DNA of 35,539 nucleotides from Silvanigrellales bacterium (lineage in GTDB: Bacteria > Bdellovibrionota_B > Oligoflexia > Silvanigrellales > Silvanigrellaceae): assembly GCA_020247005.1 (NCBI GenBank), contig JADCJN010000079.1, forward strand, positions 1 to 35,539, in the 5' to 3' direction. Under the pieces are notes generated by a model that was given only the letters and a program-made list of their open reading frames with translations, was not told the origin of the DNA and made no database searches. The position numbers and the translations under genes were made by a program. How positions within the stretch are numbered: position 1 is the stretch's first letter; every line of letters begins with the position of its first letter. Positions 1 to 8,143 of this stretch are shown here, piece after piece.

Positions 1-41
1 CGCTCCCCACCCAACGGAAGGGGGCAGGCTTTTCAAAGCAT

Positions 42-467
42 ATGCAAAAGACTACGTTCCCGGGGTCGACTTTTATTCCCCGGGCCCAAGGGGTGCAAGC
101 GCACCGTGCCCACATGCAGACACTTCTGGAGGCGCCTTTCCCCGTGAGCGAACACGACGCACCCTCGGAGCCTTCCTTCCAGTCGTTCACTCGCGCTGAA
201 CTGAGCGACTACTTGAGGCAGATCATCGCCTTCTTCCCTGAAAATCTTCCGCAGAAATTTTCACGTTCGATGCTCGAAAACATTCTTTGCCCGCGGGGCT
301 ACTGGCACGATCTCGATGCCCCCTTCGTGCAAGAACTTCTGATAGACCTTCGCGACGAAGGGCTTGTGAATCTTGTTTTCCGTGAAGACACCTATCTGAC
401 CTTCGTAGCGGAAAGGAAAGCCGAGGTTGCTGCGGAGCTTGGCTCCTTTCGGCCCTCGGTCTCTTAA
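42..467 (+). CDS. Hypothetical protein, 141 aa
   Basis: I do not recognise this protein. The first 50 residues look flexible (Pro/Ser/Ala-rich). From about residue 50 to the end there is a compact predicted alpha-helical region with motifs such as RAELSDYLRQII and LLIDLRDEGLVNLVF, which could be a small winged-helix-like or helical domain. The ATG at 42 is only the first one available near the contig edge; a purine-rich GGAAGGGGG lies rather far upstream, so the true start could be internal (for example the ATG at 114). The stop TAA is interleaved with the stop of the convergent downstream gene (TTAA at 464-467). No signal peptide or membrane segment is visible. Confidence 0.55.
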   Translation: MQKTTFPGSTFIPRAQGVQAHRAHMQTLLEAPFPVSEHDAPSEPSFQSFTRAELSDYLRQIIAFFPENLPQKFSRSMLENILCPRGYWHDLDAPFVQELLIDLRDEGLVNLVFREDTYLTFVAERKAEVAAELGSFRPSVS

Positions 468-1468
468 CCTCGGAGTTTTAAGTCATTCCACACGTTCCAT
501 GCGGCTGGAATGTAGGGGCCGCCTGCTTCATGTGCGCCACTCCACCACGTTGCGATGGCCGACAAGGCCGGACGGGAGCCGTGTGCGATGGCGTCCCGGA
601 GTGAGGCCCTGTCCAAACCGGCGAGGGAAAGAAGTTCGGCTTCGAGAGCAACGGTTTCCTTTTCCTCGTCAGAAGTCAGGAACGGACTTTGGCCTTGTGT
701 GCGCAGAGCGATGCCGTGGGCCAAATGCCCGGCTTCATGAGCCCAAAGGGAAAGGGTGCGGGTGTCGGGCGTGGCGTCAGGAACCTCGGCGAGAAAAAAC
801 GCGTCGACATCGGCGACACTCAGAGCGTGCCATTCGGGCTCACAAACGTAACATGCGTTCCGCTCAAAGCCTGGCACAACGGCCACCGCCGCCCGACTCG
901 TCGCCTCTTCAAACGCGGAAACCGAAACGTTGAGCGATTGAAGCACGCTCCTCCCCCCGGGAGTGCGGGGCCAGTTTGCAAGTGCGACAAGAAACGCCTC
1001 CCGTGTGCGGACGCGTGGGTCGTCGGGGGCAGCAGACGCCGCGCACGCCGCATGTGGGAAGGGTGGGTTCACAAAAATGCCCTTGGATGGAATGAGAAAA
1101 GGCATCCGTGGTGGGGGGTGAGAGTACGAGGTGGCGGCAAGGTTCGCCTCGCGGGGAGGTGCACCCAAACGCACGAGCGCGTCTTCCGTGCGAAACAGAA
1201 CCTCCGACAAAGCCTCCGGAAAAAGAGAAGGTGCTGCCAAGCAAAGCACTCGAGTGGCTTCCAGGCGCGCCCAGGCACCCCTTTCATTCCAACTTGTTTG
1301 CGCAGCGTGACGCTTTTCCTCTAGGCTCCGTTGTTGCCAAGGTTCCTGGCCGCGAACAAGCTTCTGAACACGTTGAATGTCGGCTTCCCACACCGCGGGT
1401 TCGAGAAACGCGGGTCGCAGGCCTTCTTTCCACACCACCTCGTTCTTTTTCGGAGAGTCTTCTTTCAT
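464..1468 (-). CDS. Putative HEAGH zinc metallopeptidase, 334 aa
   Basis: The protein carries HEAGH at residues 244-248 within the string SLWAHEAGHLAHG, which fits the HExxH zinc-binding helix of zincin peptidases (two His ligands and the catalytic Glu). Glutamates around residue 270 (DEEKETVALEAE) are candidates for the third ligand, as in gluzincins, but I cannot assign a peptidase family. There is no evident signal peptide, so a cytoplasmic location is likely. I chose the ATG at 1468 because it has GAGGA just upstream on the minus strand. A longer in-frame extension to 1576 would only be antisense to the transporter gene. This ATG shares the palindrome CATG (1466-1469) with the start of the divergent ABC gene, and the stop shares TTAA with the gene at 42-467. 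Confidence 0.7.
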   Translation of the reverse strand: MKEDSPKKNEVVWKEGLRPAFLEPAVWEADIQRVQKLVRGQEPWQQRSLEEKRHAAQTSWNERGAWARLEATRVLCLAAPSLFPEALSEVLFRTEDALVRLGAPPREANLAATSYSHPPPRMPFLIPSKGIFVNPPFPHAACAASAAPDDPRVRTREAFLVALANWPRTPGGRSVLQSLNVSVSAFEEATSRAAVAVVPGFERNACYVCEPEWHALSVADVDAFFLAEVPDATPDTRTLSLWAHEAGHLAHGIALRTQGQSPFLTSDEEKETVALEAELLSLAGLDRASLRDAIAHGSRPALSAIATWWSGAHEAGGPYIPAAWNVWNDLKLRG

Positions 1469-3485
1469 GCTGTCCTCTTTTCTCCGAAGTCTCACTTTTT
1501 CTGATGTGAACGGACTCATTCGAACTCTCGCGCGGCGCCCGGCTACGGAGGCCGACTTTCGGTCGGTGCCTGCCATTCGAAAGAATGCGGAGTCGGAGGG
1601 CGCTTACGAAGCATTCGAAGAGGCGTTGCCACGGTTGCGAAAAGGGGTGCTGCGTTCTGTGCTGCGGTACGAAAAAAAGCAGTTCAGGGTCATGTTCGGA
1701 ATTCACATGGTGGACGTCCATGTGAGCATTCTTTCAGCGCTCCTTGCAGTGCAAATTCTGCGGACATTTGAACCGTCGCCTTCCGGTTTTGCCATTTCGG
1801 CGCTCCTCTTCGAGGCCCCCACGGCCACTCAGAAGTTTCTGCTCGCAGCCGCGTTGGCTCTCACCGTGTTTCTTTTGAACGTGTTTGCAGCGTGCCTGCA
1901 CGCGCAGAAGATAGAACGCGAAATGCTCCTCGTCTACCGCATTCAGACGAAGCTCGCCTCCTATGTGCAAAGGTTTGTGTTCGCCATGAGCCGTCAGGCT
2001 CGGGTGCGAGTTCCTGCGGGCGACATCACCAACTTGGCACAAAACGACGCCCGCCGCATTTCAGAGTTTTTCGCACATGCCATGGTCGACTTTCCTATCC
2101 TCTTTCTTTCCGTCGCAGTCGTCGTCATCCTCATGCGCGTGATGCTGGGGCCGGCTGCTTACCTTGGACTCGCCATCGTCCTTTTGCAGATTCCCATTTC
2201 GAGCGCATTTTCTTGGCTTGGAGGCAAGCTTCATGGGGAGCTCATGCGGCGTTCCGACGCGCGCGTTTCCCTCGTCTCGGAGTGGGTTCAAGCGGCACGC
2301 CTTGTGCGCTATTTTGGGTGGGGCGAAAGGTTCGCCGCCGACATCCGCGCCCGTTCCGCCTCTGAGTTCCGACAAGACCTGAAAGTGAAGGGTCAATATT
2401 CATTTGCGTTTTCGCTTTCCACGAGCTGGAGCTTCGTGGTGTGTTTAGGTCTTTTCGCGGGCTTCCTTTGGTTCCAAGGAAACGTGGGTGCGTCTGAAAT
2501 TTTCGCGGCTATTTGGTTGTCCTCCATTCTGGGGCACCAACTCAACCCCCTTCCGTGGTTCGTGGCCATTCTTGCGGAGTCCCGTGTGGGGGCGCGTCGC
2601 CTCGAAGGTTTGTTTCGTTTGCGCACGCAGGTCGAGGAGTTCGAGCCTTTGGAAGACGTCGCTCGTGCCGCGGCACAGGTGCCTTCGCAAACGCTCAAGG
2701 CGCTCGCATCGTGGGCCTGTTCGCGCCCAAGTTCCCTTCGATTCGGCTATGCGCTTGAAGGCGTCACCGTGAAGTTCGAGGACGCTGTGTCACCGCTGTT
2801 CGAAAATCTCTCGCTGGTTTTTCCGGCGGGAGCGCTCACGGCCGTAACGGGTTCCGTAGGTGCGGGCAAATCGGTGCTGTTGCAATTGCTTCTGGGAGAT
2901 GTCGTTCCCACCAAAGGCGTGGTTTGGCTCCTTGTCGACGTTGCCCCCCAACATGCCTATGAAGGACTCTTTTCTGCCCGCGTGCCTTTGCACACACCCG
3001 AGGTTTTGGAATTTGTGCGCGGATTCGAAACCTATGTTCCCCAAGAGGCTTTCGTGGCGAGCGCTTCGCTGCGCGAGAATGTGCCGTTGATTTATCTCGA
3101 CTCTTCCGCTGAGTTTGAAGACGAGGCCGCCGTTGTGAAGAGCCTGGAAGCCGCCTCATTGGAAATAGATGCGCGCACTTTTCCCGACGGGCTTGCTACG
3201 GAACTCGGGGAGCGCGGCGTGAATCTTTCCGGCGGCCAGAAGCAGCGCCTGTCGCTTGCTCGCAGCGTGTTTCGTTCGCAAGACCCCGGTGTCAATATCA
3301 TTTTGCTCGACGACCCCCTGAGCGCTGTGGACAAGGACACGGAGCGTCTGCTCGCATGGAGTCTTTTCGACGGCGTGTGGAACGATGGCTCCCGCACGGT
3401 GATTTGGGCCACGCACCGGCTCGAATTCCTCGACCGAGCAACGCTCGTCGTGGATCTCGATGCGGTGAAAAGGAGCGGGAAATGA
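1467..3485 (+). CDS. ABC exporter half, MRP/ABCC NBD1-like subunit, 672 aa
   Basis: This is a fused membrane and ATPase subunit of an ABC exporter. The N-terminal ~400 residues contain several hydrophobic membrane segments (for example around FLLAAALALTVFLLNVF). The ATPase domain has Walker A GSVGAGKS at 462-469, Q-loop YVPQEAF, signature LSGGQKQR from 587, Walker B IILLDDPLSAVD with D616 where the catalytic Glu normally sits, and an H-loop THRLEF. The DDPLSAVD form is typical of NBD1 in eukaryotic MRP (ABCC) proteins. Walker A and the Q-loop are separated by more residues than in MRP1. The start at 1467 has GGAGAG 9 bases upstream; an upstream in-frame ATG at 1377 lies inside the divergent gene. 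The stop overlaps the next gene as ATGA, so the two subunits should be co-translated as a heterodimer. The substrate is unknown. Confidence 0.9.
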   Translation: MLSSFLRSLTFSDVNGLIRTLARRPATEADFRSVPAIRKNAESEGAYEAFEEALPRLRKGVLRSVLRYEKKQFRVMFGIHMVDVHVSILSALLAVQILRTFEPSPSGFAISALLFEAPTATQKFLLAAALALTVFLLNVFAACLHAQKIEREMLLVYRIQTKLASYVQRFVFAMSRQARVRVPAGDITNLAQNDARRISEFFAHAMVDFPILFLSVAVVVILMRVMLGPAAYLGLAIVLLQIPISSAFSWLGGKLHGELMRRSDARVSLVSEWVQAARLVRYFGWGERFAADIRARSASEFRQDLKVKGQYSFAFSLSTSWSFVVCLGLFAGFLWFQGNVGASEIFAAIWLSSILGHQLNPLPWFVAILAESRVGARRLEGLFRLRTQVEEFEPLEDVARAAAQVPSQTLKALASWACSRPSSLRFGYALEGVTVKFEDAVSPLFENLSLVFPAGALTAVTGSVGAGKSVLLQLLLGDVVPTKGVVWLLVDVAPQHAYEGLFSARVPLHTPEVLEFVRGFETYVPQEAFVASASLRENVPLIYLDSSAEFEDEAAVVKSLEAASLEIDARTFPDGLATELGERGVNLSGGQKQRLSLARSVFRSQDPGVNIILLDDPLSAVDKDTERLLAWSLFDGVWNDGSRTVIWATHRLEFLDRATLVVDLDAVKRSGK

Positions 3486-5320
3486 CAACCCAAGACGCGA
3501 AGACGCGTTTTGTTGCAGAAGAAAAACGCCAACGTGGCGGCTTTGGCCTTGGCTTTTATGCCCGGTACTTTCGCTCTATGCGTGGGCTTGCTCTTTTTGG
3601 TCCTCCCCTTTTTTTCCTGACGGTTGTCGATACGTTTTTCGCCAACGGATTTCGCTGGCTTGTTGCCCTTCGGGCAGAGGGGTGCACGGGCCAATTGTGC
3701 GAAACAAGACCTTCCTTCGAAGTGGCGTTGCGCCGAGGCATCGAAAGCCTTTCTGAACCCCGGTACCTGTGGATGCTTGGCTGTTGGATTTTCGCAGGCA
3801 TTTTCATTCGCGCGGTGAACTGGACGGGTGCACTCGGCTTCCTCTCCAATGGCGGGCGTGCCTTGCACGACGACATGGTCGATTCCCTTTCGCGTGTGCG
3901 CGTTTCTTTTTTCGACGAGAACCCGACGGGGCGCATTGTCAGGCGCTTTTCTGGCGACTACTCGCAGCTCAAACACGAAATTCCGAACTACGTTATTGAC
4001 ATCATCACGAGTGTTCTGGAGCTCGCTTGGGTGTTGGTCTTGGTGCTTTTGCAGGCGCCGTTGGCGGCGTTGGCATGCTTTCCCTGCGGCTTTTTTTATT
4101 TCCGCATTCAAAGCCTTTATAAGCCCGCTTCGCGAGAAACCCAGCGCCTTTCAAAAATATTGGAAACGCCTGTCTGGAGTTTGTTTACAGAAAGCGTCGC
4201 AGGATACCAAACCATCCGAGCCTATGGCCGCGCGGAACGCTTTACCCGCCAGCTCGACGCCCATGTCAGGCGCGCTGCCTACGGCGCGCTGGCGCAAAGC
4301 CGGCTCACGCGTTGGCTCAATGTTCGGCTCAAACTCACAAGCGAGTTGTTTGGCCTGAGCGTGGCGTTGTTCATTTGTTGGTCGTGTGCTTCAGGCCGCA
4401 TGGGTGTGGGTACGGCCGGTTTTCTGATGAGTCTCACCATAGGGCTTGACGTCACCATGCAGTGGCTCACGCGCACGCTTTCCCTCATTGAGGGGACCAT
4501 GGTCTCGCTCGAGCGCATTTTGGAATACCGAGACCTCCCGCACGAGGCGACGCCTGCGGTGGCAAAGGGTGTTCTTGAAACGGCTGCTGTGCGCGATCTT
4601 GTGCTTGAAAATCTCGTGGCTTCTTACCGTGCCGACCTCCCTCTTGTATTGAAAGGCGCGAGTGGCACTTTGAGGGCTGGCAGACGAGTCGGGATTATTG
4701 GAAAGACAGGGGCTGGCAAGTCCACTCTTTTTCAAGCGTTTTACCGCATGCTCCATGTTCATTCCGGTCGCATTCTGTATGGCGGCATCGACCTTGCGGA
4801 CCTCGACATCCGAGAGGCGCGCCGGCTTTTTGGAATTGTGCCGCAAGAACCGCATGTGTTTTCGGGAACCCTTCGGTTCAACCTCGACCGTCTTGGAGAA
4901 CACACCGATGAGCGGCTTTGGGACGTGCTCCGGCGCGCTTCCTTGGAAACCTTTGTCAAGAACCTGCCCGGGGGACTGGATGCACCCGTGTATGAACGAG
5001 GTGCGAATTTTTCTGTGGGCGAGCGTCAGCTCCTTTGCTTGGCGCGCGCCGCTTTGCTCAAGGCTCCTGTCATGCTGATGGACGAGCCCACTTCGAGCGT
5101 CGACAAGGACACCGACATTCTCATTACAGAAAGTGCGCGCACCCTTTTTGCAGGCCGCACCTTGTGTATCATTGCGCATCGACTCGAAACGGTTCTTTCT
5201 TGCGATGAGGTGTTTCTCATCGATGACGGTCGTGTGGTGTGCCAGGGCGCTCCTGCCGAGGTGACAGAGACGTTCTTGAAACGTTTCGAAGGCGCACGCG
5301 TTGAAGACGCCTTGAGCTAG
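3482..5320 (+). CDS. ABC exporter half, MRP/ABCC NBD2-like subunit, 612 aa
   Basis: Second half of the heterodimeric exporter, starting at the ATG that overlaps the stop of the first subunit, with AGGAG at 3471-3475. Hydrophobic segments (such as GLALFGPPLFFLTVVD and WMLGCWIFAGIFIRAV) precede the ATPase domain. Walker A is GKTGAGKS at 407-414, the Q-loop is GIVPQEPHVFSGT, Walker B is VMLMDEP with catalytic E535, and the H-loop is IIAHRLETV. The signature is FSVGERQLLCLAR (from 510) instead of LSGGQ, the same kind of change as LSVGQRQ in MRP1 NBD2. In the assembled dimer, one nucleotide site would pair this normal Walker B with the normal LSGGQ of the partner. The other would pair the Asp Walker B with the altered signature and should be degenerate. 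A hairpin follows at 5339-5358. Confidence 0.9.
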   Translation: MTTQDAKTRFVAEEKRQRGGFGLGFYARYFRSMRGLALFGPPLFFLTVVDTFFANGFRWLVALRAEGCTGQLCETRPSFEVALRRGIESLSEPRYLWMLGCWIFAGIFIRAVNWTGALGFLSNGGRALHDDMVDSLSRVRVSFFDENPTGRIVRRFSGDYSQLKHEIPNYVIDIITSVLELAWVLVLVLLQAPLAALACFPCGFFYFRIQSLYKPASRETQRLSKILETPVWSLFTESVAGYQTIRAYGRAERFTRQLDAHVRRAAYGALAQSRLTRWLNVRLKLTSELFGLSVALFICWSCASGRMGVGTAGFLMSLTIGLDVTMQWLTRTLSLIEGTMVSLERILEYRDLPHEATPAVAKGVLETAAVRDLVLENLVASYRADLPLVLKGASGTLRAGRRVGIIGKTGAGKSTLFQAFYRMLHVHSGRILYGGIDLADLDIREARRLFGIVPQEPHVFSGTLRFNLDRLGEHTDERLWDVLRRASLETFVKNLPGGLDAPVYERGANFSVGERQLLCLARAALLKAPVMLMDEPTSSVDKDTDILITESARTLFAGRTLCIIAHRLETVLSCDEVFLIDDGRVVCQGAPAEVTETFLKRFEGARVEDALS

Positions 5321-5337
5321 ACAGTCGCCCTCAGCAT

Positions 5338-5359
5338 GCACCCCGCCCTTGCGGGGTGT
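5338..5359 (+). terminator. Strong GC hairpin after ABC genes
   Basis: CACCCCGC (5339-5346), loop CCTT, GCGGGGTG (5351-5358) form a perfect 8-bp stem with one extra G-T pair outside. It lies 18 bases after the transporter stop and about 72 bases before serA. There is no good T-run, only TCTTGAG, so it may be a weak terminator, an RNA-end stabiliser, or a structure in the serA leader. Confidence 0.5.
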
Positions 5360-5430
5360 CTTGAGAATCCGAGCGGTGTCGAGTACTCGTGAAAGAACTC
5401 AACCCTGCAAGGCTAGACAAGGACAATCCC

Positions 5431-7170
5431 ATGATGCACCGCGCAGCACCCTCTTGCTTCTCACAGTCCTCTGCGGAATCTGGGGCCCACGCTGTGCGCT
5501 TAGGGGCCATGCGGAGCGTCACGGGCTCTGGGCAGCCCACCAAAATCCGCGTGCTTATTACAGGCAAACTCGCGGATGTCGCGGTGGCGACCCTGCAGAA
5601 TCCGCCCCCGGAACTTGCGCTCCCAGTGCCCCTCGACATTGTTTCCTTGCCCGACTGCTCGCGCGAAGTCCTGCTGGGCGAAGTCGCCACGGCACATGTG
5701 CTTGTGACACGTTCCGAAACCGACGTGGATGCCGAAGTTCTCAAGCGGGCAAAGGTGCTTTCCGTTGTGGCCCGTGCGGCCGTGGGGTACGGCAACATCG
5801 ACCTCGACGCCTGCACGGAGGCCGGGGTGCTGGTGGTGAACACGCCCGGTAAAAATACAAATTCCGCCGCCGAACTCACGCTTGGCTTGCTGTTGTCGCT
5901 CATTCGTAAAATTCCGGGAGCCCACGCGAGCACGTCGGCGGGGGGCTGGAATCGACACCAATTCACGGGCACCGAGCTCCAAGGCAAAACCATCGGCATT
6001 GTGGGTTTGGGCAATGTGGGGCACCGCGTGGCGAAGTTTGCGCGCGGGTTCGACATGCGTGTGCTCGCCTTCGACCCCTACCTTGCCGACGACGTGTTTC
6101 GGCGCAATGGCGCGGAGCGCAAAACTTCACTCGAGGAAATGCTTCCCGAATGCGATGTGCTCACCGTTCACACCCCCTTGAACAAAGAAACAAAGGGAAT
6201 GGTGGGTGAAATTGAGCTGCGGAAACTTCGCAAGGGGGCCTTGGTTCTGAATGCGGCTCGGGGCGGCATCATTTCTGAAAAGGCACTGTTGAAGGTTCTT
6301 CAGGAAGGCTACGTGCGCGGGGCCGGAATCGACACCTGGGACAACGAACCCAAGCCTCTGGAAGGCCTCGTTGCGCACCCCGGCGTTGTGGCGACGCCGC
6401 ACATCGGCGCGTCGACCGAGGAAGCCCAGCACCGCATTGGCGAAACCGTAGCCATCCAAGTGCTCAAGGCGCTCCGCGGTGAAATTGTCGACTATCCGGT
6501 GAACCTTCCCCATGTCCGTGTGTTGGGAACAGGATCGGCGCGGCAGTATGCCGTCCTTGCGGAGAAGCTGGGACGCGTGGCGGCGCAAATCTTCGACTTC
6601 CGGCCGCAGCGCTTGCGGCTTGCGGTGTCGGCCGATGTGAAGGCCGAAGAATACCAAGTCTTGCGCCTTTCCGCCTTGAAGGGTTTCTTGTCGCATTCTT
6701 CCGACGAGTACGTGAGCTATGTGAATGCCGAGCGCCTCATGGAAAAGCGAGGGCTTGGATTCGTGGTGGAAGCAGCGACCTCCACTTCGGCGGGTGTGGG
6801 CCCTGCAGCGGCGGGACTTTTGCTCGAGGTGCAGGGCACGGAAGCCTCCGAAAAAGTGGAGGTGGGGGCGGTGCTCTACGACGGCACCCACCCCCGTCTT
6901 TGTTACCTCAATGGTTTCGAGTTCGAAATCGAGCCCGAGGGCGAAATGCTTATTTTGCAGAACCACGACCGTCCGGGCGTCATTGGGCACGTCGGAGGGT
7001 ACCTTGCTCAAGCAAGCATCAATATCGCTCAATTTGAGCTTTCTCGAAACAAACGAGGCGGAATGGCACTTTCCATCATCCGCGTCGATGGAACGCTCGA
7101 TGGCGAGACAGTGCAAGGGCTGCGGAAGCTGCCCAATGTCATTTCCGCGCGGATGGTCACAGGCCTGTAA
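5431..7170 (+). CDS. serA: D-3-phosphoglycerate dehydrogenase, long form, 579 aa
   Basis: SerA oxidises 3-phosphoglycerate with NAD+ in the first step of serine synthesis. The substrate-binding loop is VVARAAVGYGNID (R115), the NAD-binding loop GIVGLGNVGHRVA, the catalytic Arg region LNAARGGIISEKAL and the His region PHIGAS. The total length, an intervening domain and a C-terminal ACT segment (LILQNHDRPGVIGHVGGYLA) fit the long-form enzyme, where ACT binding of serine often gives feedback inhibition. I chose the ATG at 5431 because AAGGA lies 7 bases upstream. Even so, about 37 extra residues precede the point where family members usually begin (TKIRVLITGKL), so the ATG at 5509 is an alternative. 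A GTG at 5389 is also in frame but lacks a good ribosome site. Confidence 0.95.
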   Translation: MMHRAAPSCFSQSSAESGAHAVRLGAMRSVTGSGQPTKIRVLITGKLADVAVATLQNPPPELALPVPLDIVSLPDCSREVLLGEVATAHVLVTRSETDVDAEVLKRAKVLSVVARAAVGYGNIDLDACTEAGVLVVNTPGKNTNSAAELTLGLLLSLIRKIPGAHASTSAGGWNRHQFTGTELQGKTIGIVGLGNVGHRVAKFARGFDMRVLAFDPYLADDVFRRNGAERKTSLEEMLPECDVLTVHTPLNKETKGMVGEIELRKLRKGALVLNAARGGIISEKALLKVLQEGYVRGAGIDTWDNEPKPLEGLVAHPGVVATPHIGASTEEAQHRIGETVAIQVLKALRGEIVDYPVNLPHVRVLGTGSARQYAVLAEKLGRVAAQIFDFRPQRLRLAVSADVKAEEYQVLRLSALKGFLSHSSDEYVSYVNAERLMEKRGLGFVVEAATSTSAGVGPAAAGLLLEVQGTEASEKVEVGAVLYDGTHPRLCYLNGFEFEIEPEGEMLILQNHDRPGVIGHVGGYLAQASINIAQFELSRNKRGGMALSIIRVDGTLDGETVQGLRKLPNVISARMVTGL

Positions 7171-7238
7171 CCTTGGCAACGGCCCGACTCTCTTGTTAAA
7201 CTCCCTGCTGGTGGTCCCCCGAGGAGGATGAGGCATAC

Positions 7239-8132
7239 ATGAGCGATGACAAAACCGTCGTTGCCGCGAACCCGGCCGAGAGCATCCATACGACCGGCCG
7301 GAACAACGCCGCCGTGCTCCTCCAGTACGACGGTGGCGCAGCGGGGAAGCGTTTTATTCTGACGGGGACGCAAGCGCTCATTGGCCGCAGGGCGGACAAG
7401 GTCCAGGTCTGGATAGACGATGCCTCAGTGTCGCGAGAGCACTGTCGCATCGATTTCCATGGAAACAAGGCTTACGTCACAGACTTGGGTTCACTCAACC
7501 ATTCCTACATCAACGATCAAATGATCATTCAAAGCGCGGAACTCACGCATGGCGACATGCTCCGCGTGGGCAACGTTCGGCTCCGTTACTACAGCCACGG
7601 CAGCGCCGATCAGCTCTTGTTCGACCGCATTTATCGCATGGCGGTCCAAGATCGCATGCTTGAAATCTTCCGCAAAGACTACCTCCTCGAAAAGCTGGAG
7701 GAAGATTTTCGTCTGGCGAAAACCAATAGCCTCCATCTTGCCCTGCTCATGTTCGACCTCGACAAGTTCAAGAGCATCAACGACACCCACGGGCATGACG
7801 CTGGTGACTTCGTCTTGAAAGAAGTTTGCAACTACATAAAGCCGCTTGTCCGCCCCGAAGACACTTTCGCTCGTTTCGGGGGCGAGGAGTTCTGTCTCCT
7901 GTTGCCCAAGCTGACACTCGACGAAGCCTTCCTTTTTGGGGAACGTGTCCGTCAGCTCATTGAAAAGAGCGTGTTCGACTACGAAGGCACTCTCATTCCC
8001 GTCACGTTGTCTATCGGCGTGGCAAGTTGCATGGATCCGGCCCTCACCAGCGCCATTGACTTCATCAAAGCGGCCGATGCGTGCGTCTACAAATCGAAAA
8101 ACGCGGGACGCAACCGAGTCTCTCGCCCATGA
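7239..8132 (+). CDS. FHA-GGDEF diguanylate cyclase, 297 aa
   Basis: Predicted cytoplasmic enzyme making cyclic di-GMP from GTP. An FHA phosphothreonine-binding domain occupies roughly residues 25-115, with the conserved pattern IGRR, SREH and DLGSLNHSYIN. The catalytic GGDEF domain follows from about residue 160; its signature is GGEEF at 214-218, an active form. The product-inhibition I-site RxxD is present as RPED at 205-208, five residues before the signature, so allosteric feedback by c-di-GMP is expected. The metal-binding motif FDLDKFKSIND is intact. The start ATG has GAGGAGG upstream. The FHA domain suggests control by a Ser/Thr kinase encoded elsewhere (inference). YajQ, a c-di-GMP-binding protein, is encoded 3 kb downstream. 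The stop overlaps an ATG of the next frame (ATGA at 8129-8132). Confidence 0.93.
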   Translation: MSDDKTVVAANPAESIHTTGRNNAAVLLQYDGGAAGKRFILTGTQALIGRRADKVQVWIDDASVSREHCRIDFHGNKAYVTDLGSLNHSYINDQMIIQSAELTHGDMLRVGNVRLRYYSHGSADQLLFDRIYRMAVQDRMLEIFRKDYLLEKLEEDFRLAKTNSLHLALLMFDLDKFKSINDTHGHDAGDFVLKEVCNYIKPLVRPEDTFARFGGEEFCLLLPKLTLDEAFLFGERVRQLIEKSVFDYEGTLIPVTLSIGVASCMDPALTSAIDFIKAADACVYKSKNAGRNRVSRP

Positions 8133-8143
8133 GGCCGTTCGCC

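Noticed and set aside
5389-5430. GTG start of serA at 5389
   Set aside because: No ribosome site and it lengthens an already long N-terminus; 5431 has AAGGA at good spacing.
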